A DNA stretch of 64,000 bases from Nectonema munidae. Taxonomy: Eukaryota; Nematomorpha; Nectonematoida; Nectonematidae. Made by a program: the position numbers and the translations under genes. Positions 45,295-57,189 of the stretch are shown here, piece after piece; the stretch's first letter is position 1, and each line of letters opens with the position of its first letter. The DNA is taken from the NCBI GenBank assembly GCA_030549495.1, contig JAUIRK010000742.1:1-64000 (forward strand), written 5' to 3'. The notes below the pieces were generated by a model. The model had not been told where the DNA came from. It was given only the letters and a program-made list of their open reading frames with translations, and searched no databases.

Positions 45295-47713
45295 CTGTCC
45301 CTTTCTCTTTCTCTGCTAAAACTCAATCATTCAAGCTCTCTTCTCTCAATCTCTCATTCAAGTTCTCTTCTTTCACTCAAGCTCTCTTCTCTTGTTTAAG
45401 CTCTCCTATCTACTTCAGCCCTCTTCTCTCCAGTAGCGTGGCTAGGCTGTGGCATGAGGGGCCGTGCCCCTCCCTCCCCCATGTACCTCATGGTGCCCCA
45501 ATGCACCTTATGCGATATCAGTTTTCGAAAATTTTTACAATGAAAGGATCAAGAAAGTATATATAATATTGCTCACGTTTTTTAAGTTTTTAAATTGTGC
45601 TCACCCCCCCCCCCCCCATCAACTTTTTTCTGGCTACGGCACTGCTTTTTTCTAATTTATATTTTGAGTTAAATTAAAAAAATTCTATTTTATCTCATTA
45701 GAAACTAGTTTTTAGCGGAATATAAGTTCAATATTTTCAGAACCTTTTTTCATTATACCAAAGTTCAGCTATTATCACAGAGATTTTTGGTAAAAATTTA
45801 GTTCCATCAATACACCAAACATTTTGCAAAATGAAAATTTGTTTGTTTTTAAATGAGAGAAAAATAGTTTTCGAATATTTTGACTAGCTATTCAGTTTAA
45901 AAGCAAAAATAATCTATTTGTTTAATATTTGAGCAGAGATATTTTTTATAATGTTCGATTGTTAAATTTTGTAAGTAACACTGAATATAATTAATTAGAT
46001 CATTTTTTAAGAAAATTTATTGATTATTATAAAAATATAACATCGAAACAAAATGTTTCAGTTGTTAAAAATGTACTTGATCTATTTATGATAGCTGACA
46101 GAAATAGTCAAAAAAACGCAATGATTTTCTTGTTCTCGTATACTATGATTTATATTAGTTTAAATGGTTTATTTATGATTTTGTGTTCTTAAACTTAAAT
46201 AATTTTATGAAAAGTGATTAAACTGCCTTTTTTGTATACTATCAATCTCATTTTTTATGCCTCCTATTATATTGAAATTATTCTGAGAATAGACAGTTTT
46301 ATTTTAAAATAGCAAAAATTGCTTTATTAGTTTATTTTGTCTCCTTTCTCTCTTATTTTAATTATGTAGCAAATTTTAAAACTTTGAGTAAAAGGTACCG
46401 TGGGTGTGCTTTCATTGACAAGGCACTGATGTCAAACTATGAACAAATTGGTATCGATGGAGAATCGAATCCAGAGGCTTCCTTACTGAGTCCATCATCT
46501 CAACCAACCTGCCATGCCACCCATAGAGTATGCTGTAGATTGTAGACGTCAAATTAGTTTTCAAAAAACTTAAATTATTTACTTAAATGATTACTTAAAA
46601 TTTTTTAGTTTTTGTTGAACTCTATAACTTTTTTCTTTAAAAGTTATTGTAAAAGGCAAATCATTGTAAAATGTTAAAAGTTATTTTACTTTTTGTAGCT
46701 TGCACCAATTTAACTTTTAAACTATTTTTGAATGATGCTGAGAAAAATGAAGTAATGCAATCTTAATTTATTGTTTGATTTTTGTTTGCACAATTTTATC
46801 TTTATTTTATACCCTTTTTTGAGAGTCTAACTAACTTACACTTTTTCTTATACACTAAAAACGATGAAAAAATTCTAATACATTTTTGATAGAAATTACC
46901 TCAGAAAAGGTATGTATTTGGATGTGTTTTTTTAATTTATTTTTCTCAATAAAACATTTTTTAGGAAGAAGGAACAACCGAAAATTAATGAATGATTTTT
47001 TTCATTCAATAAAATTTCCAATTTTTTTTATTGTTAATTGATATTTTTACCCCTTTTCTACACATAATTTGGAGATGGTGCGCATCTATTTGAAGTGAGA
47101 AAGAAAGAGCTATATATAAGTCCTCATTCATTGTTGACGTTAAGCTTAATAGGGTGGGGGTTAAAGTGTACATTAATCTTAATTAAGAATGAAATAGAAT
47201 AAACAAGAGAGGAGTAGGAATTCAGAAAAATGTGTTGTCTTTGTTGGAAGACGCTTGAAATAATTTCAAGGATGTGCGCCCCTGAATCAATCACATTTTT
47301 TCATATAAACATTGCAGGGTGTCTGTAGACTCTTTTCCTTCAGACTACATTCACTCATATAAAACTCTCCAACCTTCAGTTATTTGTTTTCTGTAATGTG
47401 CCTGATAGACTACTTTATTTTCAAATGAAAACCCTATTCGCCCCCAAACAATTTTGGATTTTTTTTAAACTAGTGTATATGCGTTAAGAAAATTTAATTA
47501 AAATATTTTCGCTGGAAGTATAGTATTTAAATTTCACCAATTTTGTAAAAAAATATAAAGTAGTCTTATAAATTTAGGTATGCGCTGAATACACTCTGTT
47601 TTAAAGGATTGCTTGAATATTTGGTCTCCCGTGGTATTTCCAGACCAGTAATTTTGAAAATTGCAAAAAAAGATTCGCCCCTCCCCCAATACTTTTAAAG
47701 ATGTGCGCCCCTG
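45295..47713 (+). mobile_element. Second copy of the 6452-9397 hAT family, left end missing
   Basis: Blocks align in order with the first copy: CTCTGCTAAAACTCAATCAT, CTTCTCTCCAGTAGCGTGGC, TGAACTCTATAACTTTTTTC, AACTAGTGTATAT and the right end GATGTGCGCCCCTG. It lacks the two insertions at 7322 and 8561. It has about 470 bp at 46817-47283 absent from copy 1, ending in an extra internal GGATGTGCGCCCCTGAATC. A 15-C tract lies at 45604. The left CAGGGGCG end is gone. Confidence 0.8.
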
Positions 47714-48911
47714 ATATTAATATATGCGTAATACTATTACAGAAATATAGGACTTGAAATAGACTGCTTATAAAAAATTTCAAATAAAACAAGAGTAGCA
47801 ATTGGTTGAATGATTTACTCCAAACGATAAGATAAGCAAATTTAAAAGATCTATCTTTTTTCCAGCAAACTACAGTGTTAAGCCATGATACAAGTCTTAC
47901 AACAAATTTTCGGAGCATATGCGTTAACCGGATCTCCAACTTGGCAATCAAAATAGTAAAAAATAAGCAGTTTTTAAGAGATGTGTAATCTATCAACTTT
48001 GATATTTAAAAATATACTCACTCAAAACATATTTTCGACATCATTGAAACACTCTCCTACGTTTACGTTGTACATTAAAATTCTAGAAAACTGTAAGTAT
48101 AAATGTAAGATCATTACGACATTTTATCTTATTTGATATATTAAATCAAAAATTACTTTTGTCCATTTTTTGTGTTAATCAGTGTAATTTTGAAGCTCTG
48201 AATGTACTAAATATGAAATTCCAGAGACACAGGAGGAACGTGATTGTGCACGCGGATCCATCAATGCTTTCATGGGAAAACTCGAACCTTGTCCTCATTC
48301 TGCATTCCACAACGTAACTTTGTGGGTCTGGATTTTCTACTTTAACTCAAAATCAAGCAGAATGCATGCAACCGACTCAATGAGAAATATTATATTCCTC
48401 AACGCTTGCCAAAACTAACGCTTATATTGATACACTGGTGCATAAAAAGCAACATCACTTTTTTCACAACACTAATTCTAAAGTAGACGATCAAACAGAA
48501 GTCGTTTTAGTTTTTAATAACGGGCTCCCCATTCGCTTTAATATGTTACTATATGTTGATCAGTATATTTATACATTTTTAAAATAAATTAGTGTCTTTT
48601 AACTACTCCTTCTCGCTTACACATGAAGGCGTTATCTAGATGGTTGAACTGGATGAAGACGAAAATAATGGGAAAGAGTTTGCAAACCATTGAGCTAGAT
48701 AGTTAAAAAATTAACAATTTTCCCCGATCATTTGGAGTTTTTATCTGTTAGGGTTCTCTAATGTATTAGGTGGGACGATGTTGTGCAGCGAAGAATGATT
48801 AGTTGCGGAGTGTAGAGCTGTTTATTGAAGGAGGTGTTTTCCACGAATTTGGAGGTTGCTATGAACAGTCGTATGAATATTTTTTACGTTTTGATAATAT
48901 TTATTAGTGTT
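47714..48911. other. Spacer, no gene assigned
   Basis: A stop-to-stop frame of about 60 codons around 48190-48415 (EIPETQEERDCARGSINAFM and on) is less AT-rich than its surroundings but has no start, splice partner or family match. Confidence 0.3.
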
Positions 48912-49356
48912 GAAGGCTCACACTCAAGATCCTCAATGCTGTTTATGCCGAGGTGGAAATGAGGTTGAGCTCTCATTCTCCTATAAAAATGCCTCATGCG
49001 GCAATTGCGTCTCTTAGAGCCTCTGAACAGCAAGTCTCCTGATCTGCCTTCACGTGGCGGGGTTGTTTGAAACCAAATGATGAGGAGGCAAAAGCGATTA
49101 TTAGGCGCTTAAACCTTTAGCTCCAGGTAGAACAAACTCGTTAGCTCTGGATGGCAGTTGTTCTAGGAGAAGAAAACTCTGACTTCAAATTACCACTGCC
49201 TTGTGAATTGTGTAATTGGTTTTACAAAGGCTAAAGGTCTCAGGCCTGAATACAAACACTGGTTAGCGTGAGGAAGGGCATCTGGCTTGTAAAAAAATAA
49301 TCCAAATTTTATGCAATGATCCAAAAATTTAGGCGGGGTACAGCACAAAGTACTCC

Positions 49357-50161
49357 GTGGGTGTTTCCAGTAACCTACGTCAAAAAGAATCCTGGAAAAA
49401 ACTAATGCCTGTAGGTTACAATAAGCTTAGAATAGCCTCATGGAATGTAGGTACACTCACAGGAAAAGAAGACGAAATTGTGGAGGAAATGATCAAACGA
49501 AAGATTGAAATAGCTTGCGTACAGGAGACAAAATGGAGCGGAAATACCTCTAGAAATCTCATTCAAGGTTTCAAAATTGTATATAGCGGATTGACCAACA
49601 GAAGGAACGGTGTAGGTGTGATTATGAGTCAAAAATGGAATAAAAGGGTAATTGAAGTAAGAAGAGCAGGTGACAGAATAATTTTATTGAAGGTGAAAGG
49701 CATTGATGAAATTACAACAGTTTTGCCAATATATGCGCCTCAAGTTGGTTGTAGTTGAGAGGGAAAAATGAGTTTGCAGAAAAACAAGATAGTTTATTAT
49801 CAGAAATTCCTGACAGTAAAACAGCTATTTTGGCAGGTGACTATAACGGTCAAATCGGCAAGGATAGTGATGGGTACGATGGAGTTCATGGTGGACACGG
49901 TTTTGGTAATAGAACCTAATACTCTTTAGTCTAATAAGGATATTAGACTTGGCACAAAGAAACGATTTGACCATATGTAACACAAATTTTAGAAAGAAGG
50001 ATAGTCATTTGATAACATATAGCAGTGGGGGCAAAAAAAGCCAAATAGACTTCTTTCTGGTCAAACAGGGAAAAATAAAATGTGTCAAGAATTGGAAAGT
50101 TATCCCTGGAAGTGACATTGTATCACAACATAGATTTGTTATAATTGATGTTTATTACTAA
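49357..50161 (+). pseudogene. RTE endonuclease domain (broken)
   Basis: LRIASWNVGTLTGKEDEIVE then IEIACVQETKWSG (Asn and Glu of the APE fold), GDYNGQIGKDSDG (about 49840), NLTIC-like LAQRNDLTICNTNF, SQIDFFLV (about 50045) and the terminal SQHRFVIID (SDH-equivalent). Would nick target DNA for target-primed reverse transcription. A stop at 49756 and a shift near 49915 break it. Resembles the endonuclease parts often annotated as craniofacial development protein 2-like. Confidence 0.82.
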
Positions 50162-50264
50162 AGAGAAAAAACGAAAAGTTATGAAGATAGGTAGATTTGA
50201 GACATGGCTACTCGAAGATAAAAAAAATCAGGAAAGATAGGAGAAAATAGTTGAGAAAAGTTTA

Positions 50265-52111
50265 ATGGAAAAACAAATAGATGAAGATGTTGAAGAAATG
50301 TGGAGTCACCTCAAAAACAGTTTGTTGGTTGCAAGTAAGGAGGTACTGGGTAAAACAAAAAAAGGTAAGAAAAATCAAAAAGAAACATGGTGGTGGAAGG
50401 AGGAGGTTAGAGAAGTATTGAAAGATAAAAAGTTAGCTCTCAAGAAATGGCAGAAAAGTAAGTCAGAAGAGGATAAACAGATATATAGAATTAAGAAGAG
50501 AGAAGCAAAAATGCCGATCTCTGAATTGAAAGCAAATGAAACAGAAAAAATGTACAAATCACTGGGGAATAAAGACGGGGAACAAGCAAATTTTCAAAAT
50601 TGCAAAGTCAATTTTATTCAAGGATGAGGAAATTGAGAACAGATGGAAAGAGTACTCTGAGGAGCTACTAAATGTCGAAAATAACCATGAACACGCAGAT
50701 AAAGGAGAAAAAGTTGAGGTCCTGAGTTTGTTTTAGAAGAAAGAGAAGTATTGGAAGCAATGAAAAAAACAAAGCAACAGGAATCAGTGAAATTAGTATA
50801 GATATGATAAAAGCAGGCGGAGAAAAATGTTTGAAGATGACGACTAGATTGCTGGAATTCATTTGGAAGGAAGAAAGAATGGACTAAAAGCTTAATTATT
50901 CCGATTTACAAGAATAAAAGAGATGTGTTGAATTGCGAAAATTACAGGAGAATTAAATTGCTAGAACATGGGTGGAGAGAATTTTGAGTAGGCGCGTTAG
51001 AAATCAAGTAATTATAGATTCCAATCAGTTTGGCTTCATGCATGGTAAAAGTACAGTGGATCCGATATTTATAGTAAGACAATTGATGGAAAAAAGACTA
51101 GAAGGAAATCTGCCTTTATTTTGTAGCTTTGTAGACTTATAGAAGGCATATGACAGAGTTCCAAGAGATATCGTATACTGGAGCTTGAGAGAAAAAGGTG
51201 TTAGTGAAAAGCTTGTAAGGTTAATTCAGGAAACATACAGAAACTCTAAGACTTCGATTAGAACAATGAATGGATGTTCACAGGAGTTTGATATAAATGT
51301 AGGCTTACCCCAAGGTTCAACACTTAGTCCATTACTTTTTGCAATTTTTATAGATGAATCCTTGAAAAATATCAGAAAAGATGACCTTTGGGAACTTTTG
51401 TGCTGATGATTTGGTAATAATAGCAGACAGTGAAAATGAAATGCAAGAAAGACTGTTTATGTATGTGGCAAGAATGTCTCGAAGGAAAAGGCCTGAGATT
51501 GAATTCACGTAAGACTGAAGTGATGAAAGTCTGTAGGAATGAAAACGCTGTGATAAGCATGGGATCGAATTGGAACAAGTGCAAGAGTTCAAGTATTTAG
51601 GGTCATTTATTGAAAAGGAAAGAGGTTGTAGTAAGGATGTACAATTGAGGTTGAATGCGAGTTGGGCAAAATGGAAAGAAGTTAAGACTGTTTTAAACGA
51701 TAAAAAGTTGCCAATGAAACTGAAGGCCAAATTGTATTTAGACATAGTGAGACCAGTCATGACTTACGGTTCAGAATATTGGTGTCTGAAAAAGAAAGAA
51801 AAGAACAAGTTGGAAGTGTCTGAAATGAAAATGCTGAGAATCATATTAAATGTAACAAGAAGAGATAGAATCAGGAATAAAGAAATAAGCGAAGAACAAA
51901 ATTAATGACGAGTGTGATAGATGTAATCGAAAAGAACAAAATGAGAAGGTATGGACACGTGCTGAGAAGGGAAAAAGATGAGAAAATAAGGAAAGCATAC
52001 GATAAGCAGGTAAAAGGAAAAGAGGAAGGCTTGAAAGAAAGCGATGCTACAGACAGAAAGCTTTGGAGAGAACGGATCAAAGCCATCGACCCCAATAAGG
52101 GGATAAGATAA
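50265..52111 (+). pseudogene. RTE reverse transcriptase and C-terminal region (broken)
   Basis: Linker helix region 50265-50630, then LIIPIYKNKRDVLNCENYRR (about 50895), NQFGFMHGKST (51030), FVDL.KAYDRVPR (51130), NVGLPQGSTLSPLLFAIFID (51297) and CADDLVIIADSE (51400, catalytic ADD). The C-terminal part has EFKYLGSFIEKE, NASWAKWKEVK, VRPVMTYGSEYW and KMRRYGHVLRREKDEK, ending WRERIKAIDPNKG. Frames change several times. Confidence 0.83.
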
Positions 52112-52127
52112 AGAAGAAGGCTCACAC

Positions 52128-53272
52128 CTTCTTTATAGCAATGGGATGACATTAATAAAGGAAAAAGAAGGCAATGCAGTTAAATTAAGATTTCGTACTG
52201 ATATTCACTTTTGCTAAGATGCCAAAAATTACTTGTTTGTACCCATTTCTTAACCACTTTCTTACATTAATTAATTTCCTCACATACAAAGAATATTAAC
52301 AAAATTTGGTAAAAACTCTTTTCTATAGTTTGAATATGAAAAACTTATAAACAAATTGTACTTTTCTGTAAATAGAGTTTTATACCTATCTCCATAATTG
52401 TACATGACCATGGTTTTTAGGATTAAAATATTTTTCCTTTCTTCGATGATTACATATTTTTTTTCAAATGTTCAATTGTTCACATCAGAATGATTTAAAG
52501 AAAGTATACACGATACAGAAGAAATAAATTCAAATGATCTAAGAAGCAAATGGAAATCAGTTTAACTGAAGTGAAGATTCTAACACAGACTTTTAAAACT
52601 TCGATTTTGCAATTTAGACAAGTTTTCCCTTTTAACGCCTCTTTATCATCAAACCAAATTAATATTAAAAAAATTTTAAATTTTCGATTATTTAAAAATA
52701 CTTCAAATTAATTCAGCTGTCGAAAAATATATTATAAATTATATTTATTTATTAAACTGCTGACCTCTGCTATTTTGTAGAGTAGAGAGGAAATTGTGAA
52801 AATAAAAAAGAAATAAAAAAATTGATAATTTGTTTCAAAAAAAAGTTTTTACCTAACTTAAAAAGGTAAAAAATTATAATATAAATGAATATATAGCCAT
52901 GTGTACTTGGAGATTAACAAAATCTTGGAGGGTCCGCAACGAAAAAATTTGGGAAGCTGTTTTGATCAAAACGCATTAAGTGTTTCATGACCATAAAAAA
53001 TTAAGAAAATTTTTATTAAGATATATCAACGATTCAAGTGATTTAATAAAATTTTATTTGTCTGTATATTAATGGGTGTTTCTTGACTTAAGTTTGCTGC
53101 ATCTTTGACTGCCTAAAATAAAATGCATTAAACACAAAGGCATGTCATGATATAATTTAAAAGCGAACAAGCAAAATGTGATACTCGTGTGTTTCAGGCT
53201 TTTTTATTATGCTAAGTAAAAACTACTTAGTCCATACTTATTTTAATTCAATTTATAACTTTTGTAAAAAAA
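52128..53272. other. AT-rich spacer
   Basis: No gene or repeat recognised. Confidence 0.4.
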
Positions 53273-53446
53273 ATGTCTGTAAATGAAGCGATGCAACCAG
53301 AAGATACTAGAATTACATCCAGTGTCGGCAGTTATCTCTCATCATTTAAAGTAGTGTATCCCTTTAGTAGTGTTTCCGATAGAATCGCCCGAGACGACAT
53401 TACATCAAAGAAACGTCTTTTACTTAAAAAAATACAGTTTGTGTGA
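53273..53446 (+). CDS. Small unassigned ORF or first exon, 57 codons
   Basis: ATG 53273 opens MSVNEAMQPEDTRITSSVGS, then YLSSFKVVYPFSSVSDRIAR and a lysine-rich end before TGA at 53444. Codon composition is clearly less AT-biased than the flanks, with a balanced residue mix. A donor-like GTGTGAG lies just before the stop, so it may be a first coding exon; no downstream partner was found. No family recognised. It could still be chance. Confidence 0.35.
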   Translation: MSVNEAMQPEDTRITSSVGSYLSSFKVVYPFSSVSDRIARDDITSKKRLLLKKIQFV

Positions 53447-54897
53447 GAATAAAAAAAGCATAAACTCCATGAGACCCTTAAATTTGGTATTTATCTTACA
53501 ATCTTCAGTTGGATAATACTCAAATCAATTCTGATAGCATACAATCATACTATTTTATATACGCTTTTTTTCATTACTCAAATTTTATTTACAACACTAT
53601 ATCCATTTTCAAACATACACGTAGAAAAGATGAAAATATGTTAGTAACTTCCGTATAGTGCGAAACGAATGTGAACTGTATTGATAAAAAAACTATTATA
53701 TAATTTATACACAATATGTCCTTGTTTCCCAAGAAAATATTTAATATCTAAAACTTGTTATTCCTAACTTTTCACAGCGTGCCTTGGGGGCACTACTGCC
53801 CACTTTAGGAAGTCCACTCAATTAAAATGGGATGAAGATGCCTAATGGAACTATATAAAAGGGGTTTCTATGGATTTATTTAAAATAAAGAAAGATATAT
53901 ATGAAAGTGATGATATAAGAATTAATTTCACTACTAGCAAACAGAATATCAGTCTCGTAAGCACCAAACTAACGGATCACATGGCTAACAAATTGCAAAT
54001 ATGCCTCTCCTTCCAGCCTACAATCAGATTTCTATTACTATAAATGAATTTGTTATTATTATTCTAAAAATAAAGAATCGTACAATAACTACATATGTTA
54101 TAGTTGGGATGTGATGTTTGCAAAAAAATATTTACATATATTTTAGCAATTACAACATATAGCGGCAGTATGCCTCACAAGAAATTTAAAAAAGACACTG
54201 TAAAGTACAGCACGAAATTAGCCGAATTATGCTTGAAAAAGAATTCACGAATAACCATTTTTAAAATCTTAGATGTTTAGTCTAAAAAAAATAGTTTTTC
54301 CAACAGTAAACGCCCGAGTCTCCAAATATTTTGAAAAAAAAACTTCATCAGATAGTATTTGCTTTAGCCGGTCTACAGGCCGTGATGTAGAAAGATGCAC
54401 TGCAAAAACTTTTTTGAAAAATTAATTTTTTATTCAAAGATTAATCAAGCTTTTCTCAAGTGTTTGTAGTTAGGATCAGGTTTAGAATCATTATTTTAGC
54501 GAGAGAGAGAGAGATAATTTAAACGAAGGAGTTTACATCGGAAGAAGAAAAAATCGTTAATGTGTTGGATTTATTAGCTAATCTAACTCACTAACGAACA
54601 AATTGATCAGTTAACTTCCTACCTATCAAACTAACTAATTGAATAAGAAAATACAGCATAGCATTCCTACAAAACGAGTGTTACTGTTATAATACTTACA
54701 ACGTATAGGTGCTTATTTTTGAATTGAACAAAACGCAAATGCTTATCCCCCAATTTTAGCGTGACTTATGTGTCAATTCTCAAATTGATCCAAGATGTAC
54801 TTCATAGAACAATGATAACAAATAATTAAAGTAACACATTTATAAAAATGATTTCAATATTCGCACATTTTAACATAAAAATAAAGTAAAGAATTAC
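53447..54897. other. Region expected to hold the last TIPRL exon; nothing found
   Basis: On the minus strand the C-terminal TIPRL block (family ..PSLF.EPNEISQYLP..) should follow exon 54898-54966, but no matching frame with an acceptor was seen here. A GA-rich simple repeat lies near 54500. Confidence 0.35.
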
Positions 54898-54966
54898 AAG
54901 TGATGCACAATTCATCAAATCTAATTTCCTCTCTGAGTATTCTTGTAAGATGTGATCGCTCCCAAA
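54898..54966 (-). CDS. TIPRL: TIP41-like protein, exon (YHEADK..YTSRESK-equivalent)
   Basis: 69 bp, phase 0, between TTTTTATTTTAG| and |GTAATT. Encodes FGSDHILQEYSERKLDLMNC plus ASL, matching human HEADKTYMLREYTSRESKIS. Most distal TIPRL exon found; the C-terminal ~35-40 residues of the family are missing. Confidence 0.75.
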
Positions 54967-55575
54967 CTAAAATAAAAATAATAGGTTTTTCAAAAAGTGG
55001 AGTTTTGGCTTGAGCAGAGGTTGTAATATACTATGCTTTTAACAAGACTATTGAGAGAATATGCCCGTGTTTATGGGTGTGTATGCGTTTGAGTGCTCAT
55101 TAGATATACAGCAAACTCTAGTTTTATCGTTGTTTTCATTACTTCGCGGATTTTGATGCAAATAGCTAAAAACTTTTAGTTATCAATATTTTAGAGATAT
55201 TTGCAGTACTTTTCTGCTTTTTAGGTATCATCTATTATTGTTTAGAATATTTTTAGTTATCTTTATTATTGTCTTTTTTCCACTTTCTCTTCTTTCATCA
55301 TCAGTCAAGGAATGATAAAATATGTTATTTTTAAATCACAAATATACTTAGGATGTATAATCTAAAGAAAAAATTAAAGTAGAAAGGTTTTTTGATGTCA
55401 TGGTAGGATGTTAACAGTGAACTGAATTTTTAATGTGAGTGACAACTAAATTTGCAATCTTGTCACTTGGTAATAATATGTAACATTGGGTCTACGATAA
55501 TTGGCAAGCACTTCTTTGGAAAAAGAATTTGCAATGCTTATACTTTATACGAGTTCTTAAAGGAAAAAAGCATAC

Positions 55576-55671
55576 TTTGTGGAAGAATCGAGTGTCTTTC
55601 GTTTCAGCAATGACTCCATCAACTCTAAGGAAAAATTGAAGCAGGACAAAAAACGAAGAAGGCATCACTCT
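55576..55671 (-). CDS. TIPRL: TIP41-like protein, exon (RVMPSSFF...LRVDGV)
   Basis: 96 bp, phase 0, between GTGTGTGCGTTTTAG| and |GTATGC. Encodes [20 protein letters not shown] then [12 protein letters not shown]. The human block is [20 protein letters not shown] followed by a DTR motif, nearly identical, and gives the surest identification of this gene. Confidence 0.92.
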
Positions 55672-55737
55672 CTAAAACGCACACACGAATACAAAAGTTC
55701 ACCCCTGTTTTCACAAAATCAATAACTACATAATAGC

Positions 55738-56046
55738 TATATTTGAAAATGGGTATACATGTGTAAAAAACTTTATATAATTATTTAGATAAAAAGTTCC
55801 TTTTTGAGATGAGCTGTCACATTTAGATCAATTTTTTGACAGGTTTGATTGATTTTCATAAAAAAATAAATATCACCACTGAATTCAGCATATTTGAAAA
55901 TAGGTATACATGTGTAAAAAACTTTATATAATTATTTAGATAAAAAGTTCCTTTTTGAGATTAGCTATCAAATATAAATCAATTTTTTGACAGGTTTGAT
56001 TGATAAAAAATGGACATCACCACTGAATTCAGCATAGTTGAAATAT
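55738..56046 (-). repeat. B-satellite array, two units of about 144 bp
   Basis: CACTGAATTCAGCATA recurs at about 55875 and 56018; GATAAAAAGTTCCTTTTTGA recurs at the same spacing. Reverse complement of the 38240 array. Confidence 0.8.
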
Positions 56047-56162
56047 ATATGTAACATTAAAAATATTTATAAAAACTTATTAATATCTGAGAAAAATAGG
56101 GTAAAGTGCCCCCCCCCCCCCCCCCAGCACTTGAGCGGACAAATTTTGCCCAGCACTAATAG
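55738..56162 (-). mobile_element. Truncated TTAA-bounded element with B-satellite, in a TIPRL intron
   Basis: On the minus strand: TTAA (56163-56166), CCCTATTAGTGCTGGGC, a 17-base G tract (plus-strand C tract 56109-56125), then TATATTTCAACTATGCTGAA leading into about two B-satellite units of 144 bp (56046-55738). The end-proximal 45 bp and first unit closely match the left side of the 38138 element. The other end is missing. Confidence 0.7.
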
Positions 56163-56556
56163 GGTTAACGATGAATGCCTTATTACGATATCAATGAATG
56201 CCTTATTACGATGTTATTAATTCGCGTTATTGCAATTATAAGAGAATTGAAGCTGAAACACTTTACCGGTCAATTGACAGGTATGGTCTTACTTGATATA
56301 CTACATGTATGGTCTTTCTAGGGTTTTAAGAATGTCGATCTTAGTGTATTATTTTTAATGAACAAAACGAATACACTGCACTTAAGGCAAAAAAAAGAAT
56401 AGAAATTAAAAGAGCGTCTAGTGTTATAATGACATCTTTTATCCTCAACATGCTATAAAAGTCAATGTAAAATTTTGTCACAGAAATTGTGAAACAATTT
56501 GGTACAAATTTGAATATACCACCCGATTCACTAAATCAAATACAAAGAAAACTTAC

Positions 56557-56691
56557 AAGTCGAACGTTCATCTTTGAAATGCCATTATCACCAAGTTCAT
56601 CCTCGTAAAGATGAACATCTGTGTAAAATAGAATTCTTTCTTTAATTTTAAGTTCTTCGTAATTTATTGATTCTTGAGTATTGGAGATGAT
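56557..56691 (-). CDS. TIPRL: TIP41-like protein, exon (FYTDVHLYEDELGDNG)
   Basis: 135 bp, phase 0, between GGAATTTAG| and |GTAAGT. Encodes IISNTQESINYEELKIKERI then LFYTDVHLYEDELGDNGISK and MNVRL; the human counterpart has [20 protein letters not shown]. The next intron holds part of a B-satellite element (55738-56162). Confidence 0.9.
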
Positions 56692-56755
56692 CTAAATTCC
56701 ATAAAGATACCAAGAAGAAAAAATAAATCTTGATGAGGAGGAATATATTACAAAC

Positions 56756-56857
56756 CGTTGGAGTCGCATTCATGTTATCTGGATAATTGATGTTGCCCTT
56801 GAAGGAACTACAAAATGTCCAGTCATAGTTTCGTAGTAAGATGCTTTCAAATGATTT
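56756..56857 (-). CDS. TIPRL: TIP41-like protein, exon (NYDWTFCSSFKG)
   Basis: 102 bp, phase 0, between AACTTTTTAG| and a weaker donor ACG|GTTTGT. Encodes LLRNYDWTFCSSFKGNIN, equivalent to human IKPYDWTYTTDYKGTL. The following intron is only 64 bp. Confidence 0.85.
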
Positions 56858-57189
56858 CTAAAAAGTTTTAAAAGATTAAGACTAAGTAGATTTTACCAAT
56901 AAGAGAACTGCACTCTAGTAAGCTTTGCAATTTCAAAAATCTTTTAAAAAATGAATATAATTTTTAGACTGAGATAATTTAAATGTTATTCCATAAATGC
57001 TACAATATAACGCGATTGTATTTGCATGCGCTTATTTTCTTACGATTCTCTACCCAATTTTCCACTATATTTTACTTGCCCCCTTTTACCTTTTCCCACC
57101 ACTTCTGGTTTTTATTTGCTTTGTTCTCTTCTTTCCACGCATATAGTTATTTCTCTTTATCATCAAAAGTGTAAATTATGAATTGAGTA

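Larger units (their letters stand above)
48924..52115 (+). mobile_element. RTE-type LINE, full length with target duplication, broken
   Basis: A 3.19 kb element between 12-bp duplications. About 430 bp of 5' UTR (with CTTCACGTGGCGGGGTTG, common in such elements) precede the endonuclease (49390-50160) and RT (about 50870-52110). The 3' end is GGGGATAAGATAAAGAA, a short repeat-like tail instead of poly-A, as in RTE. Nearly the whole protein can be traced, but through at least five frame changes or stops. The intact duplication suggests moderate age. Confidence 0.85.
48912..52127 (+). repeat. 12-bp target duplication flanking the RTE LINE
   Basis: GAAGGCTCACAC at 48912-48923 and again at 52116-52127; the LINE lies exactly between. 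Confidence 0.78.
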
